Shown piece after piece: positions 10,509-25,000 of a DNA stretch of 64,000 bases; position 1 is the first letter of the stretch; every line of letters begins with the position of its first letter. The notes beneath the pieces were generated by a model. That model saw nothing but the letters and a program-made list of their open reading frames with translations. It was not told the DNA's origin and did not search any database. The position numbers and the translations under genes are program-made. Source of the stretch: Eucalyptus grandis (taxonomy: Eukaryota > Streptophyta > Magnoliopsida > Myrtales > Myrtaceae); NCBI RefSeq assembly GCF_016545825.1, contig NC_052613.1, forward strand, positions 38,451,790-38,515,789. The letters run 5' to 3'.

Positions 10509-12931
10509 TTAGTATTGGAGAAGAAGAAAGTGGGCGATGGAGGAGGCAGCGGTCAGCCACCATTACTGGATAAGTCCTTCGATGTCCACATTAGCATTTT
10601 TTACCACATAGGATGGTACTAAATCGATACTTAACAAAATATGTCGCCTATCCAGCAAATTCCTTCCATAATTTTAATAAGAAGGATCACATTACTTCAT
10701 ATTCTGAAAGTTCATTAATTATATGAAAAGATAAAGTTCTGAATTATTTAGAGTGTATTTATTTTGCGGAAAATGAATTATTTGGAAAATATATTTTAAA
10801 AAATAATCATTTGTATTGCTTATAAAAACGAACAAAGAAAATATTTAAACATAGATTGTTGTTGATAACAAACATTTTTCATTGACTAATTATTTCATAT
10901 AATATAAATGATAATTTTTAGGAATATATTTTGGAAACCATCAATCTATAAGAAAGCGAAACAAATGGAATCGTGTCATCATACTAGAAACATATGCTTT
11001 TCATAATATAAATGCAGCCTTTTTAGCTCACTGATAATGGTGAAAAATTACCTAATAGTCATCAAACTATTTATTTCGTCACTGCACAAATGTTTGTACA
11101 CATACCCGTCTCGAATGAGAGAAAAAAGGGAGAAAAAGAAAAGGTGATTGCAACCAGGACAACCAATTGTTCAAATGTCACTATTAGGTTACAAGTCAAT
11201 TTCAGTCGTGCAACAGGACGAATCATTTCAATCGAAAAGTCCAGCTTGCTTCTCCGCAATTGAACTTGATATATGCGAAACCGGACAAATTATTTGCACC
11301 AAAAAGGCAACGAGACAAGACGTGTAGTGAAATCGAGAATTTTCAGGAACATAGAAATCTTATGACAGAATTTTCTCCATCGTTCAAGTCAGTATCCAAT
11401 GCAAAAGGACCCCAATCTGGTCCTTACTTCTGCAATGATGGCTCCCGAATAGAAACAAGCGATGAAATGATTCTTTCCCCCAAAATTGAATGATGGGAAC
11501 TGGAGCAGGAGCGATCAGTTTAACTGCTCGACGTGGTCACGCAATCTCCATTTATTGAGAACTATACAATTCGAGCCACAATTACCAACTGTTATTATTG
11601 ATTAGAAAAGTTCAAGATTAATATTGGGATACCAGCTTTATTTGCCCAAAATTGTACATTTTTCCAGCAAACGATTTTGCCGTGGCGACCTCATGCGATT
11701 CATAACACTAGGCCCATTACAGCTTTTCCTTACGGTCCACCAGGAATGGATCCTCCGTCGTGAATGGTCGAATTCATGTCTTTCTCGTGAGGTTGTTGAC
11801 CGACGAACGGGGGATCTCTCGAAGGGTCAGACGATAACCCGGAATTGCAGGGGACGAAAGAGAAGCCTGAGCTGATAGATCTCGTGGACGCCCGTCCTGC
11901 ATCACGGCACCCGCCCGGTTCGCGCCAATAAATCACGCCATCACGTGCTTCCCGTCCCAACCCCTCTCGAAGTAAAAAATCATCGGGAAAGAAAAAATCA
12001 AAACTTCAATCTAGAAACGCTTCAAAAGAATCAAAATACCCAATCCCGATGCCGGCTCGCACGTGCCATGTCCACCGCTCGCCCCAACACTTTCCCCCCT
12101 TCCCAGTCATGTGAAGCTCCATTCTTCTCAAGCCTGCTATTCACTCCACAGGCTCTCTTGATATTTTTGGCTCCGAATCATCTCTCCGCAGCTTCTCCAT
12201 CGCCTTGGCTCTTTTCCGAAAAGCTCCAGTAATGTCCCTCTCGGTCTCGCCTGTCCTTTGTCCCGCTTCGCTTTTCCGTTAATATCAGTCCGCATATTCT
12301 CTCTCGCTCGCTCGCTGGCTCGCCGCTCGAGAAAATATCCTCTCTCCCTCGCGATTTTCCCTGCTTTAAGGTGACGAGGCGTTCCGTACTTTTCCGTTCA
12401 TTCGAGCTCCTCGTTTCATCCATCTCCGCGCGCTCTCTGTTTTACGTGCATTCAAAGGTGACTCGCCTGAGCTTTTTCGGCGCCGCTGTTCGGTGAAGTC
12501 ATTGCGCGCGTTTCTGCTTGATGTTCTATCGGATTTGACTCCTGACTCGCCGTCGAATCGACTCATAGGACATAGGCATCCTTTGAAACTTTTGGTTTGG
12601 CACCGGTGGATATTACTATCGATTTTCGCTCGTTTTTGCAGTCCGTGGCGTTGTTTTGTTGTTCTATTCAATTAGGCGTGCGCTGATCAGGGATTCGAAC
12701 TCGTTCCTTTCGTAAATGTAGAGAAACGATCAGCATGATTTGTTTCTTGTTTTTCCGAAATTTGCGGTTATCCGGTGAAGCTTTTTCTGAAGATTTCATC
12801 ACTGTGTAAAGTATTAGGGAGCACTGGTTCTTGCTAAACGCTCTTAATGACGATTCCGAGATTGAGTATGCTGATGCTTTAATCTTTTTGTAATCTCTTT
12901 GTAGCACTGAGATAGCAAGGAAGGGCTTGGT
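10509..12931. other. Intergenic DNA and 5' leader of the phosphorylase gene
   Basis: A degenerate MITE-like segment with ends GAGTGTATTTATTTTGC and GCGAAACAAATGGAATC lies at about 10751-10973. From about 12050 the sequence becomes C/T-rich and GC-richer, as expected of a promoter and 5' UTR. A good splice acceptor (TTTGTAG, ending at 12904) lies 27 bases before the ATG at 12932, so an intron in the 5' UTR is likely. I could not choose its donor. Confidence 0.45.
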
Positions 12932-15900
12932 ATGGCGGCCACTGCAGAGACCAATGGAATGACGGCATACGGCGTTTCTGCTAAAGTACCTGCATCTGCG
13001 TGTCCATTGGCCGATGAGCCGGCTGATATAGCGTCGAATATCAATTACCATGCTAAGTATAGCCCTCATTTTTCTCCTTTCAAGTTTGAGCCAGAGCAAG
13101 CGTACTACGCGACAGCCGAAAGCGTCCGCGATCGCCTCATCCAAGTTTGTACCCTTAATGACTCTCTGTTAATAACTCCGTTCCGGAACATTTTTACAAA
13201 GGAAAACAGAAATTCTTATTTCCACTCCAGTTTGACTGCCTGGGATTGTGCTTGTTTTGCAGTTTGTAATTACTTTTAGACTCGTGGGTGACACTGAGCA
13301 CTGATGAAAACTCTATGCTGAAATTAAGGACGACCGTTTGCGCTGATGTTTAGGCGTCAATTATCGAATAATTGTCGTATTCTGGTGATTTACTATTTTC
13401 TCAGCAATGGAACGAGACCTACTTTCACTATCACAAAACCGATCCAAAACAAATATACTACCTGTCAATGGAATATCTTCAAGGAAGGGCATTAACTAAT
13501 GCAATTGGGAATCTTGACATCCAAGATGCATATGGTGATGCCTTGAACAAGTTGGGACATGATCTAGAGGAGATTATTGAGCAGGTAATTGATCTTGCTT
13601 TCTGTTGCCTCATGTCTTGGAGTACCGTTTTTGAGGACTGCAGTTGATTCAACTGTCTTCTTTGACGTCAGAGCTTTGTCACTTTTATACAGCAGAATGA
13701 TCTTGTTGAGATCATAATTGTTTAACATCATTGTTTTCGATTCAACATTTTGTCCTTTCTTTTAATTGGATTGTGGATTGTCACCCATATAAGCTGGATG
13801 TTTTCATGGGTATCTATGCTCTTGCAAAGAGAGCTTTCTAATGAACCTGTTTTCAGGAAAAGGATGCTGCACTTGGCAATGGTGGCCTGGGGAGGCTTGC
13901 TTCCTGCTTCCTGGATTCTATGGCGACATTGAATCTCCCTGCATGGGGATATGGCTTGCGATACAGATATGGCTTATTCAAGCAGCTCATTACTAAGGAC
14001 GGACAAGAAGAAATTGCTGAGGATTGGCTGGAGGTTCTTTTTTAGCAGTTGATAACTTTTTGAATATTGTTTGTTTCATGGAATTTCGTTGAGATCTGTT
14101 TTTGAAAATTACTGCAGAAGTTCAGTCCTTGGGAAATTGTTAGGCATGACGTGGTTTTCCCCGTTAGATTTTTTGGCCATGTGGAGGTTACTCCAAATGG
14201 ATCGTAAGTGTCACTTCTTAACTTCTTTTGGGGTTGATTGAGGAATGTGTTACAATTTCTTTGATGTACCTACAAGTAGTGATGGCAAGTCTGCTTGCGT
14301 ATATTGCGTCATAAATTCATAAGCAAGTCAGGTCTTCCTAAAGCAGTCACTTAGTATATGTGCATTGCAGCCGAAAATGGGTGGGTGGAGAGGTATTGCA
14401 AGCTCTAGCATATGATGTCCCAATTCCCGGCTACAAGACCAAGAACACTAATAGTCTTCGTCTCTGGGAAGCAAAAGCTTCTTCTCAGGATTTTGACCTT
14501 TTCCAATTCAATGATGGACAGTATGAATCAGCTGGACAGTTGCACTCTCGAGCTGAACAAGTGAGTGACGTTTGGAAAGTGGTAGTCTTGTTTCATTATG
14601 TAAAAAGCACATCTCTTTGATTTGGTATAATCTATATGCATGGCACAAAATTCTGTCCTAGTAGATGCTGTAAGCAGTTCATAATTCTAAAGCTATGGAT
14701 ATGAACAATCTTTTTGCAGATCTGTGCTGTTTTATATCCTGGAGATGCAACAGAGAGTGGAAAACTTTTACGGCTGAAGCAACAATTCTTTCTCTGTAGT
14801 GCATCGCTGCAGGTTTTCTTTCTTCTTTCTTCTCCTTTCTTCTAGATTGAATTAATATTTATGGCTGCACTTTCTAACCATATGATAGATCCAAACTTAC
14901 GTTCTTCTGTTTATCAAATGTCCTAGCATGATTAGTAACAGTATATTTATTGGGTAGTAAGTTTCATTTTTCTTCTGATGGTATTGGCCTTTGGAGGAAG
15001 AGCCAAAGACAAGTTGATTCGGCTGGCAATTCAATCTTTTGGGTCATGAGGACAGCTATCTCCTAGACTAAGATATAAACATGCACAACTTTTCAAATGT
15101 ACCAGAATTACAGTGACATTCCTGATGGTTTGATGCATGATTCTGACTTTTCTGACTCTCTTATCCGTCTTTTACTGAGAAAACTAGACCTCCATGTCCC
15201 ATTATAAATTTTCAAATGATAAATACTTCCCTCTTTAAAAAATGCAACAACCTTTTTTTTGTTTGACAATTGACTAACTACATTTAGATAGTGGAGAGTA
15301 GTGGAGACTGGAGAGTGGTGGTTAATGGTAGTTTTCACTTTTAAGAGCTAAATGAGGAAAATTGCCCATGGATACATTTAAAATTAATTCAAGTTATTAT
15401 CGTAACTTGGTTTTGAGGTGATTTAGGTTGAGAGACCAAAATAAGGAATCTCCCTTAAATAATGGTACAAATATTGATGTTAGCAATAGGTCAAAAAGTT
15501 TTCAACCTTTAGTTCTCATATTTTTCATTCTGGTACTGATTTGTTATATATCTTCTTTCTTCATGTTCATATTTAAAAAAAAATGCTGGATATATGTTTC
15601 ATCAAGGGTGTGCAACTATATAATTCGGTGTTTTTCCGACATCTTTGTCCCCTTGTAAATTACTAGTGTTGAGCACATGCTATGCGCAAGTGCAAATTTA
15701 AAAAGATATCTCAAGAAGTGGATTGTGAGTTGATTCTAGAAAGGAAAAGGATAGTTGTTTTTTGAGTGGATGAATGGGTGAGGGTAACTATTATTTCAGT
15801 GGAGGAAGTGGGTGTGTGGGTGGCGGATGGAAATTATATGTTAACTTGTGCTTATTATTTTACAGAGGGTTTTGAAATGGATAAGAAGTCAGACTGAAAG

Positions 15901-18900
15901 AAGCTTTCCAGTAATTTATTAGATATTAGATGATTGGATCGGTTTGCTGTTTTCATTTTCTTCCAGTGGGTGATCATCTTAATGCCAAGATCCACTTTCT
16001 ATAATTTTGAAGTTCTTGCTTCTAAAACCAATCACTTGCAGGATATAATCTTCAGGTTCAAGGAGAGGAAAGGTGGAGAAGGATCACGGCAGTGGGTTGA
16101 CTTCCCAACCAAAGTTGCAGTACAGCTGAATGACACTCATCCCACTCTTGCGATTCCAGAGTTAATGCGTCTGTTAATGGACGATGAAGGACTTGGGTGG
16201 GACGAGGCATGGGATATTATGACAAGGTGAAGCATAACTTTACTTTGTACTGCCAGTGATTTGCATTATGAATCTATTGCACCTGTTCTGGTAATTTAGC
16301 TCTGCAACATCTAGCTTTTTCCTCCTTTTTTTGGTTTTATGACCAGCTTGCATATGGAAAATATTGTTATTGGTGCAGGACAATTGCCTACACTAATCAC
16401 ACAGTCCTTCCTGAAGCTCTAGAGAAGTGGTCACAAGCTGTCATGCGGAAGCTTCTTCCTCGACATATGGAGATCATTGAAGAAATAGATAAGAGGGTAT
16501 GTTTTATCTGTTTATTATGTTCCAAATATATGTGCACAGCAACTGAGATTGGATGGTGACTGTTTCCCAGTTCATGGAAATGGTCCACACACAACGAAAA
16601 GACCTTGAGAACAAGCTCTCCACCCTGCGAGTCCTGGATAACAACCCCCAAAAGCCAGTTGTCAGGATGGCAAACTTATGTGTGGTATCTGGACACACGG
16701 TAAGAGCTCCATTAGGACTAGTCCTTTTAAAGCTCGCTTGATTAATACTCTCTTCCTAAAACCACCATTTTGTGAGCATCCGAAATCTTTTTTTGAATAT
16801 TTATCCATGGGGTCGATGTTTTTAAGTCTACTTGTCACGTGGTCCATACAGGGTTTCTCTTTAGAGGCTCCATCAGCCAAACGGGAATAATTCATATCCC
16901 ATTTAGTGTCAGTTCCTTCCATTACTGTGTATCTGCTTTCATTAGAGGTCACAAGCTTTTGCATGCACTAAAAGAGGAGGAGCACCTATGTGTCTCTAGT
17001 AACTCCTTTCATATCAGACACAAATTCTAAACAAATTGCTTTAGGATGTAAATAATCACCATAGCCTACAAAAAATGTCCTGTTGCTTGATTACATTGCC
17101 CTGAAAGCTACGGCTTTTACTGCTCTTCATCTCTATTATCAGTAAGATTCCCTGTTATATTTTCATCTTCCATGTAACCTTATGCCTTTTTGTAGTATGT
17201 GGTGATTTTCCCCCTTATAGACAGTGTGTTTCCAAAATGATGAACTCAATGTAAGTGTAATGTTCTGTAGGTCAATGGAGTTGCTCAATTGCACAGTGAC
17301 ATCTTGAAGTCTGAGTTATTTGCAGACTACGTTTCCATCTGGCCATCCAAGTTCCAGAATAAGACTAATGGTATTACTCCTCGACGGTGGCTTCGATTTT
17401 GCAGTCCAGAACTCAGTGGCATTATCACCAAATGGTTAAAAACTGATCAGTGGGTGAAGAACTTAGACCTCCTTGTTGGTCTCCGTCAAGTAGGTGCCAC
17501 AGATTATATTTTCATGATATAAGATTAAATCCTGGAGGAGGCTAGCTTCTTTTGATTCTGTAGGAAGTTTCATCACTTATGCTTGCTTGGACAGTTTGCT
17601 GATAATGTGGACCTCCAAGATGAATGGGCATCTGCAAAAATGGCTAATAAGCAGAGGTTGGCACAGTACATATTGCGGGTGACGGGTATCAGTATAGACC
17701 CAAACAGTCTATTTGACATTCAAGTGAAGCGCATTCATGAATACAAGAGACAACTAATGAATATTCTGGGCGTGATCTATAGATATAAGAAACTTAAGGT
17801 AAGGAGCAGACTCCATCACTTCTTACTTTCATCTTAGAAACAGGAAGTACTTATCTTTCTTGTTTCTCTTTTGGAGCTAAGAAATAAGGGCAAGAAAAGT
17901 GCCAGAAATGCGATTACTTTTTTGATCAATAGGCATGATGATGCATATCAAAGTGATAAAATTGAAGATTTGTTTCATTGTCCCTCTTCTGCAGCAGTTT
18001 CTTTTCCCCGTATCATACTAAGTATCCAAGTGATGCAAATTTTTTTTTTCTTTTTGGCTTGTCAGTCAGATTCAACTTCGCTTCCTCTTTATTTCTTAAA
18101 CACCAAATTAATGAAAACTGAAGGTGTATTGCAATTTGTCATATTTTTAAGCCAAGAGCATACCCTTCTTCTTAATGAACTTCTGTTACTCTATGCAGAT
18201 AAATTACTTTTATATTACTTTTGTAATCATATGCATTTTCTGATTTCAGAGAGTGGAGGCTTCTGTATCAAACACCATAAGTTACTTTTTGGGATTATTA
18301 TGTGGCTATTTCCTGCAATTATTATGTATTGTAGTGCTCTTTATAACTTTTTAATAAAAACCATGCAGGAGATGAGTCCTGAAGAGAGGAAAAAGACAAC
18401 TTCACGAACAGTTATGATCGGTGGAAAGGCATTTGCAACATATACGAATGCTAAAAGAATAGTCAAGCTTGTGACTGATGTTGGTAATGTTGTCAACAGT
18501 GATCCTGAGGTCAACGACTACTTGAAGGTAATTCAAAAAAATACAGAAACACATAACTTTGGTTTTCCAGAAACATTCACGAAGTTTGTGCTGCTTTTTA
18601 GCATGTATGTTAAATATCAGAAAACAAATTCGTTTTTTATGTTCCATTTATGTAAATTTTCATATTTCAGGTTATATTTGTTCCAAACTACAATGTCTCA
18701 GTAGCAGAGATTCTCATTCCTGGAAGTGAGCTATCTCAGCACATCAGCACTGCAGGAATGGAGGCGAGTGGCACAAGCAATATGAAATTTGCACTGAATG
18801 GCTGCCTCATTATAGGAACATTGGATGGGGCCAATGTGGAAATCAGGGAAGAAATTGGGGAACAGAATTTCTTCCTCTTTGGTGCAACAGCTGATGAGGT

Positions 18901-20550
18901 CCCTAGGCTACGGAAGGATAGAGAAAATGGACTGGTAAGAAATACGAGTTTCCTAAAAGATGGCTGGTATGGCTTGAATGATAATAAATCTAAAATTAAT
19001 CATACACATGATTAGAAAAAACTAGAATTGTGAAGTGAGAATCAAATTCACAAGTTCTCCAACTAAATTCAGATGCAATTGGTAGCTGTTGCAACTTGCA
19101 AGACTACATAATTAAGGTTCTGCAATGGTCTTGAATAAAACAGAAGGCAAAGGTTCTGCAATTGCGTTTGGCTGGTATCTTGCTGGTTCAAGTTTTTAAC
19201 AGGGATGAATTGGGTGAAGTTCATGGATGATCCTCAAGCTGCATTTAATGCAGCAACTCCCTTTTAAGTTTGTCATAATATGCTTTTTTGATTTCAGGAT
19301 CTTTTCTTCTGATGGTGATTATTTCCTTCTACCAAAGATGAAAGTCGGTCTGCTTTTACTCTTGTCTCCCCTAAACCCACCTCTCTGGTCCTTGACAAAT
19401 CGTGAGGCTTTTTGCCACCTGAAAAACTGAGCTTTAAGATAAAACAATGACAGTAAATTAGAAAGCAATTTAGACAATATTCGTGAAATATTAAGCTAAA
19501 ATCACCTCTAAACAAGGAGCAAGAATAGTAGCATTTGCTCCTTTACCTCATTTGTTGTTTGACTGTTTCGTACCAGCAGTTTTTCTTTGTCTGAGAGTTT
19601 CATTCCATGCTGTTAAAGCATAGCTTTGGGCTCTGTTGTTTTAATTTCTCCTTGCTTGCAGTTCAAACCGGATCCCTGCTTTGAAGAGGCTAAGCAATTT
19701 ATAAGAAGTGGAGCATTTGGAAGCTATGACTACAATCCACTCCTTGATTCTCTGGAGGGTAACTCTGGATATGGTCGAGGAGATTATTTTCTTGTTGGCC
19801 ATGACTTCCCCAGTTATATGGAAGCCCAAGCAACAGTAGATGATGCCTACAAGTAAGCCATCAGCACCCCACATACTTATGTCGTGAATTACCTGTGCTT
19901 GAACATTTTTCCGCACCTGAAATGACTGCTTGACCCCAGAAAATGCGAGTTATCTAAGGTAAAACATGTGTGGCCTGAGACAACATAGTTACAACTAGAC
20001 ATCCGTTTTTCAGCCAGAAAGTACGTGAGCCCCCAGAAGGTGGTTCTTGTTAGGCCAAAAAGAAGATGGATACCTAGTCAATGAGCTATCTATTAAGTAG
20101 AATTGTTATCAGCAGCCGCTTCAGTTGGCTGCCTTTGAGAGATGTTGAGTCTAAAAAAACCTCATTTAGGACCTTTCTTTTTGATATGTTACGCATAATT
20201 TGGTCTTATGGAGCCCAAGTAGTGAAAATCCCTTAAAATTTTGGAATTTACTAGCCAAATCATCAAGCTTTGACATCAGCGCTAATCTGTAGGAGCATTG
20301 TGATACTCGGCAGTGTCATCTCAGATCTCAGTAGGTCATTTCTCAAGCATTCTTTACTGGGTTACTAGTGTTAAATCGTCTTTTTTCCATTGAAGTAATT
20401 GTAACGTCATCATTTTATTGCAGGGACAGAAGAGGATGGCTCAGGATGTCCATCTTAAGCACTGCTGGAAGTGGCAAATTTAGCAGTGACCGAACAATTG
20501 CTCAGTACGCCAAAGAAATCTGGAACGTAGAGGGGTGCTGTGTACCATGA
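12932..20550 (+). CDS. PHS2: Alpha-glucan phosphorylase, H (cytosolic) isozyme
   Basis: This enzyme (EC 2.4.1.1) removes glucose-1-phosphate from alpha-glucans. In the cytosol it acts on heteroglycan formed during night-time maltose metabolism. All 15 coding exons can be joined with GT-AG borders and consistent phase: 12932-13144, 13405-13584, 13857-14033, 14118-14203, 14371-14560, 14720-14812, 16042-16226, 16379-16496, 16571-16699, 17271-17489, 17595-17798, 18369-18527, 18671-18934, 19662-19852, 20424-20550. They total 2535 nt, 844 aa, the normal length for the H form. There is no transit peptide and no insertion of the kind seen in the plastid L form, which supports the cytosolic call. Family blocks include '[19 protein letters not shown]', '[10 protein letters not shown]', '[19 protein letters not shown]' and '[17 protein letters not shown]'. 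The cofactor site is '[14 protein letters not shown]', with the pyridoxal-phosphate lysine at codon 18785-18787. No defects were seen. Confidence 0.97.
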
Positions 20551-21489
20551 AAAGCAATTTGAAACTAGACCCGCTTCTAGCTTCCCTCCCTTCCCTCCTC
20601 TCTCCCTCTTACTTTATATATTGCGATAGAGGGGCAACCATGCTCTGTAATTTATGCTTGTAAAACTAGATTCATTACACAAATGCACTCCGCCTAACTG
20701 CGGATGAGAAATAAGCATGGATGTAATGATATACAGTGTAACTTTCCTTTATAGATCGATATTTCTCTGTACTAGCTGAATTCTTGCACTCCATCCTAGC
20801 AAGAGGCAGATCACCAATCCAAATCAAAAGCAAAGCCCAACATGAAAGTTAAAACTTCCGGTTTTTCACCTCTGTAAAGTGGGAGTAGATATTGCCTTTT
20901 GAATAGCTATAGCTCTCCAGAGAGTACTCTGGTATTAGGCAAATCTTGTTTTAAAGATGTGCCTTTTGATTCAGAGTGAATTTTTACGTCGCATGATGAG
21001 TCGGTGACCGATGCTGTATAGATTTTCGATTTTTTCTCAAATGACGCTTGAAACAAGTCTGGAGGCCAGACGTGCATCGAGAAGAACTGTTAAATATTGT
21101 TTGCTGAAGTTACGCGTGCCATCGACATGGTCTGTCGCTGTCAGCAACTTGCAATCGTGCATTCGCTCCATTATCCTTGTACCTCTAAAGTGAGTCCTGC
21201 TTTGCAAATTGCATAATTAATTTATAATGTTAATGTTACTAAAATAATGATGATCATAATTAGCTTTTCTTTCTACTGTAGCTTCCCTATGAATTTCATA
21301 ACTCTCATCATAAAACACGATATAATGCATTTAACATGGAGATGAAATTTTCACGTTTCTTAATTTTGCAATTATTTTGTAAATTTTAACTTGAATATAA
21401 TTTTTCTAGGGTTAGATTCAACCTCAAGCTGAAAGGTTTAATGGGCTATCGCAAAAGCAAATATGAATTCCGAAGATGTCTTACTTTGA
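20551..21489. other. 3' UTR of PHS2 and intergenic DNA
   Basis: A C/T-rich stretch follows the stop codon and is followed by AT-rich sequence with polyadenylation-like motifs near 20640-20720. No gene is seen before the helicase. Confidence 0.45.
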
Positions 21490-21765
21490 TATGATAATAC
21501 ATTTGTAACAAATATACTCTCCATTAAATTAGATTAATATATAAAAATCACAAAATCGGTACAATTGTGATAAATAGATAATAAAATATTAATCAATTGT
21601 CACGTGCTATTCAACTCAGCAAAATTGTAAATTTATTATAAATGTATCAGTTTGAGATAAATTTGTTAAAAGTGTATTAATTTGAGATTTTTGATGATTT
21701 AAAAATTAATTTTGAGTAAATTTATATTATGAAATTTTTCGTGGTATCAAGTTTAATGAATAAGA
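21490..21765. mobile_element. Degenerate copy of Mutator-like MITE family B
   Basis: The core is in the opposite orientation to the copies at 25054 and 54308. The block around 'cggtacaattgtgataaat' is the reverse complement of their 'gacaattgtacc' block, and 'caattgtcacgtg' matches their 'cacgtgaca'. Repeated 'aaatttgt...agtgtat' motifs are present. The ends and target duplication are not visible. Confidence 0.4.
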
Positions 21766-22020
21766 ATGCTTGAATAATGAATTAGCTTATGCGGTCACGC
21801 CTGACTTGGAAAGTGCGGATTCGTTACTTATCAGGCAGAGAAGCGCACCCCTCGTTGTAGCTTTTTGGAGTCTTTTCCTCGCTCAGTAAGCTCTAAGCTC
21901 CCGTCCCGACACCGCCATTTTTTCCCCCAGTTCGCGCGAAAACTAAAAATCCCTCTTTGAAAATCAATGAGAACGGGCTCTAACGGAACCGAACCGAGAC
22001 TCCCGAGCAACGAGTTCGAG

Positions 22021-22047
22021 GGCAGCGGCAGCAGCAGCAGCAGCGGC
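22021..22047. repeat. CAG/CGG microsatellite in the SKI2 5' UTR
   Basis: A run of GGC/AGC triplets (GGCAGCGGCAGCAGC...) ends two bases before the SKI2 start codon. It may be polymorphic in length. Confidence 0.6.
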
Positions 22048-22049
22048 GA

Positions 22050-25000
22050 ATGGATGCGGTCGAGGCGGCGAACGGGTTCTCCTTCCGGGTCGGCTTCACC
22101 GGACACGGCGGCCACCTCCGGGTCGAGCCCCTCTCGACCGTCGAGCGCCGGAACCCGCTCCGATCGGTCCCCGATTTCGTCTCCGTCAGTCCTTCGCTTC
22201 CCTCCTTCTCCTCCACCTTTCAGTCTCGAATTTCGGCACTCAATGCCGCGAGAAATCTAGCAGTCGAGATCGACTCGCACTAGTGCGCCGTCGTTTTTAC
22301 TTTTTAAGGGTTCGGCGTGGACGTCGTAGTAGTGGCGCGGGGACGATCGCCTTGTTCGTCTCGTCTGTGTGGCTCTGCGTTTGAGTGTTGACTGAGGTTT
22401 CTATCGAACCGAGTCTCGACTCTGTGCGGCGTGTGCGGCGCGTTCATTGTTCCGGCTAGAACGGAACTGCAGTTCTCATGGAACTAAAGTCTATGTTCGG
22501 AGTCTCGGTCTTTCTATTCTTTGCAATCGCTAGCATCATAAGTAGGGTAGGCTATGAAGAATTAGTCGGGGCTTCTTATGTTGGCTCTAGAGCCTCTCGT
22601 GGCTTGGCTTCTATATGAATTGAATTGAGGAGTGCGTTTGCGATTGTCGATCTTTGCGGTTTTATTGAATATTTAATAAATACTGTGTCCTGTGGATAAT
22701 TTGTATCGGAGTGATCAGTTTTGTCTCTTGTGAGATTGAGGGCGTCTTTTTCTGTTTGATTGCCGTGAATATACGGGCACAGTGGCAACTACTAAACTAG
22801 TGGGAATGGCTAGGATAGTTGAAGGTGAGAGTTTTTATGCAACATGAAGTTGGTTGAGGAAGGATCTTGTTTTCAGTAGTAAATTAATTAAGCAAACTCT
22901 TATTTAGGCGCCATTTGCTAATCTTTTTTGTATGACAACTTTGCCTTTTTGGGTTTATGTGTTTCCTTCTGGAGATATAAGGGCAAACACAATTAAAACG
23001 CTCTATAAGGTAGATGTTGAATTCTTGCAACTTTATCATGGGTTTTGGAAGCTGTTTAATTTTCTGGAAGAATAGACGGGCTGGGTTTGGCTCCATTCTT
23101 TTCCTTTTGCAGCACATGCTTAATTGTAATATGACCGTTATCTTCTTATTTAGTGTGAGCCTCAATGCCTCATACTTCAAAGCACCACATTTACCTCCAT
23201 TCAGTAATTATTTCAGCCGCCTGCTTTTGCCGAGGAAACTCCTGAATCAATAAAGGAGTATATAGAGGAGAACTACCTAATGCCCACACTGGATGTTGAC
23301 GAATTTTCACCTGAAAAGGCTGGAAGGCATTGGGACTTTAACTGGTTTGATGAGGCCAAAGTACCATTAGACCCATCATTACCGAGATCTGTTGTGGTGC
23401 CTGTGTGGGAGTTGCCATTTAGACGCCAAAAAAGCAAATCAGGAGTATGGGAGCCTAAATCTGTGGAGGTAGATTTTTCTTTTTCAAATCATAAATTTTT
23501 GGCATCAATTTTCTGTCTTTCTGATGTAGATGTTGTAGTTCACTGGGGTTTGACAAACTTATGCCAACTGATACTTTAAAAAATAAGGTGGAAATTGTCC
23601 TTTGGAAGCACATCTCATCATCCTTTCTGCTACCCTTTTCTCCTCATCGTTTCCCAACTTTACCTCTACCCATGTGCTTTAGGTGAATGTATCAGAGCTA
23701 ATGGTGGATGCTCAAGATTCTGGTTCATTGCCACGAATGGCTGGGCCCACAAAAGACGTTTTGCGGGGAAGCATTAACAAACGTCCCTTCCGTCCAGGTG
23801 GTCTGGATGATGCCCACTCTCTGGAGAGGATTGTACCTGATGGTGCTTCTAGTGGTGAATGGGTATGTGAATTGTTGAAGGGGGGTTCTCCACAGGTCAC
23901 TCCCCCAAGCTTCAAGCAAGGTGTGGATCTTGGGGATCTCCAGGTTAGCTTAATTGATTATCATCTTTTAGATTGCATTAAGCAAAATAAAGGTCAACGA
24001 GCTTTTTGAATGTACATTTGTTTTATTCGCGAACGTGTCTTCTTAGGCTTATCCATGTTCATGGAATGTGTCCAAGGACTGGAATTCTGTCAAGAGCTTT
24101 TCAGACAACAAGGTGGTATGTCTTTGCAGTCATTTAAATTTTAGTTATCATTTCATTGTATCAGATGCATTCTCAGTGCTTTTAGTAGATTTTCAGAAAT
24201 TCTGAATACTAGGATTTTCTAGGGAAGACTTTGCTATTGCACTATGTAAGCTTAACTTTGTCATTACTTCATCTGAATAGCTTAAGTCACGAGAGTTCTT
24301 GAAGACTTTTTTCAGTACTGAACTCTGCATGAGTCAATTTTCATTTATCACCTGCACTGCAGGTGGAGGTCTCTGTACAGTTTGATGACTTGTTCAAGAA
24401 AGCTTGGGAAGAGGAAGCTGTTGCAGATTATGATACTGAAGGTTTTGTCATCCTGCATTTACTTTTCTTTGGCTTAGTATTTTTTTTTTCCTGTGCTATA
24501 GAGTTATTGGGCTTCAATGGAAAATGAAGCTTTAGCAGATTTCCACTGTGGAACTATGTTTGTCTTTGTGATTGGTGGAGAATGATATAGTTGCTTTGAA
24601 TTGATGAGCTGCTTATCTTTTGATGCTTAATTGATATATGGTCGTTGTGCGATCTGCCCAAACAATCAGATTGACTTAATCTAAGTGGACTGTTCAGTGC
24701 TCAATGGTCTTGGATTTTCTTTTTGTGAAACAATTAATGTTATTTATCACCTCCTAATCTAAACCTGGTATATGGCTTCTTGTGTTAACCCTCTTTTTAA
24801 AGAGGATAGAACTAAGTTGATGATGTATGCCTATCCATCTATAGGGTTGCAATTAGAAGATTGCATGGGTGGCTATTGTCCCGCCCCTTTATGTCTTGAC
24901 ACTTCGTATGAAACTTTTGGGATGCTTGAGATCACCAAAGATATGTTATACTTTTATAAATCAAAATTCCACTTCATGATTGGGGAAGCTCTAGCATGCC

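Noticed and set aside
15100..15720. Possible transposon in PHS2 intron 6
   Set aside because: The intron is long and AT-rich with some purine-rich repeats, but I found no matching ends or target duplication.
17871..18704. A 277-aa open frame in plus orientation
   Set aside because: It reads through a PHS2 intron into exon 12 and back into the next intron. Only the exon part is conserved.
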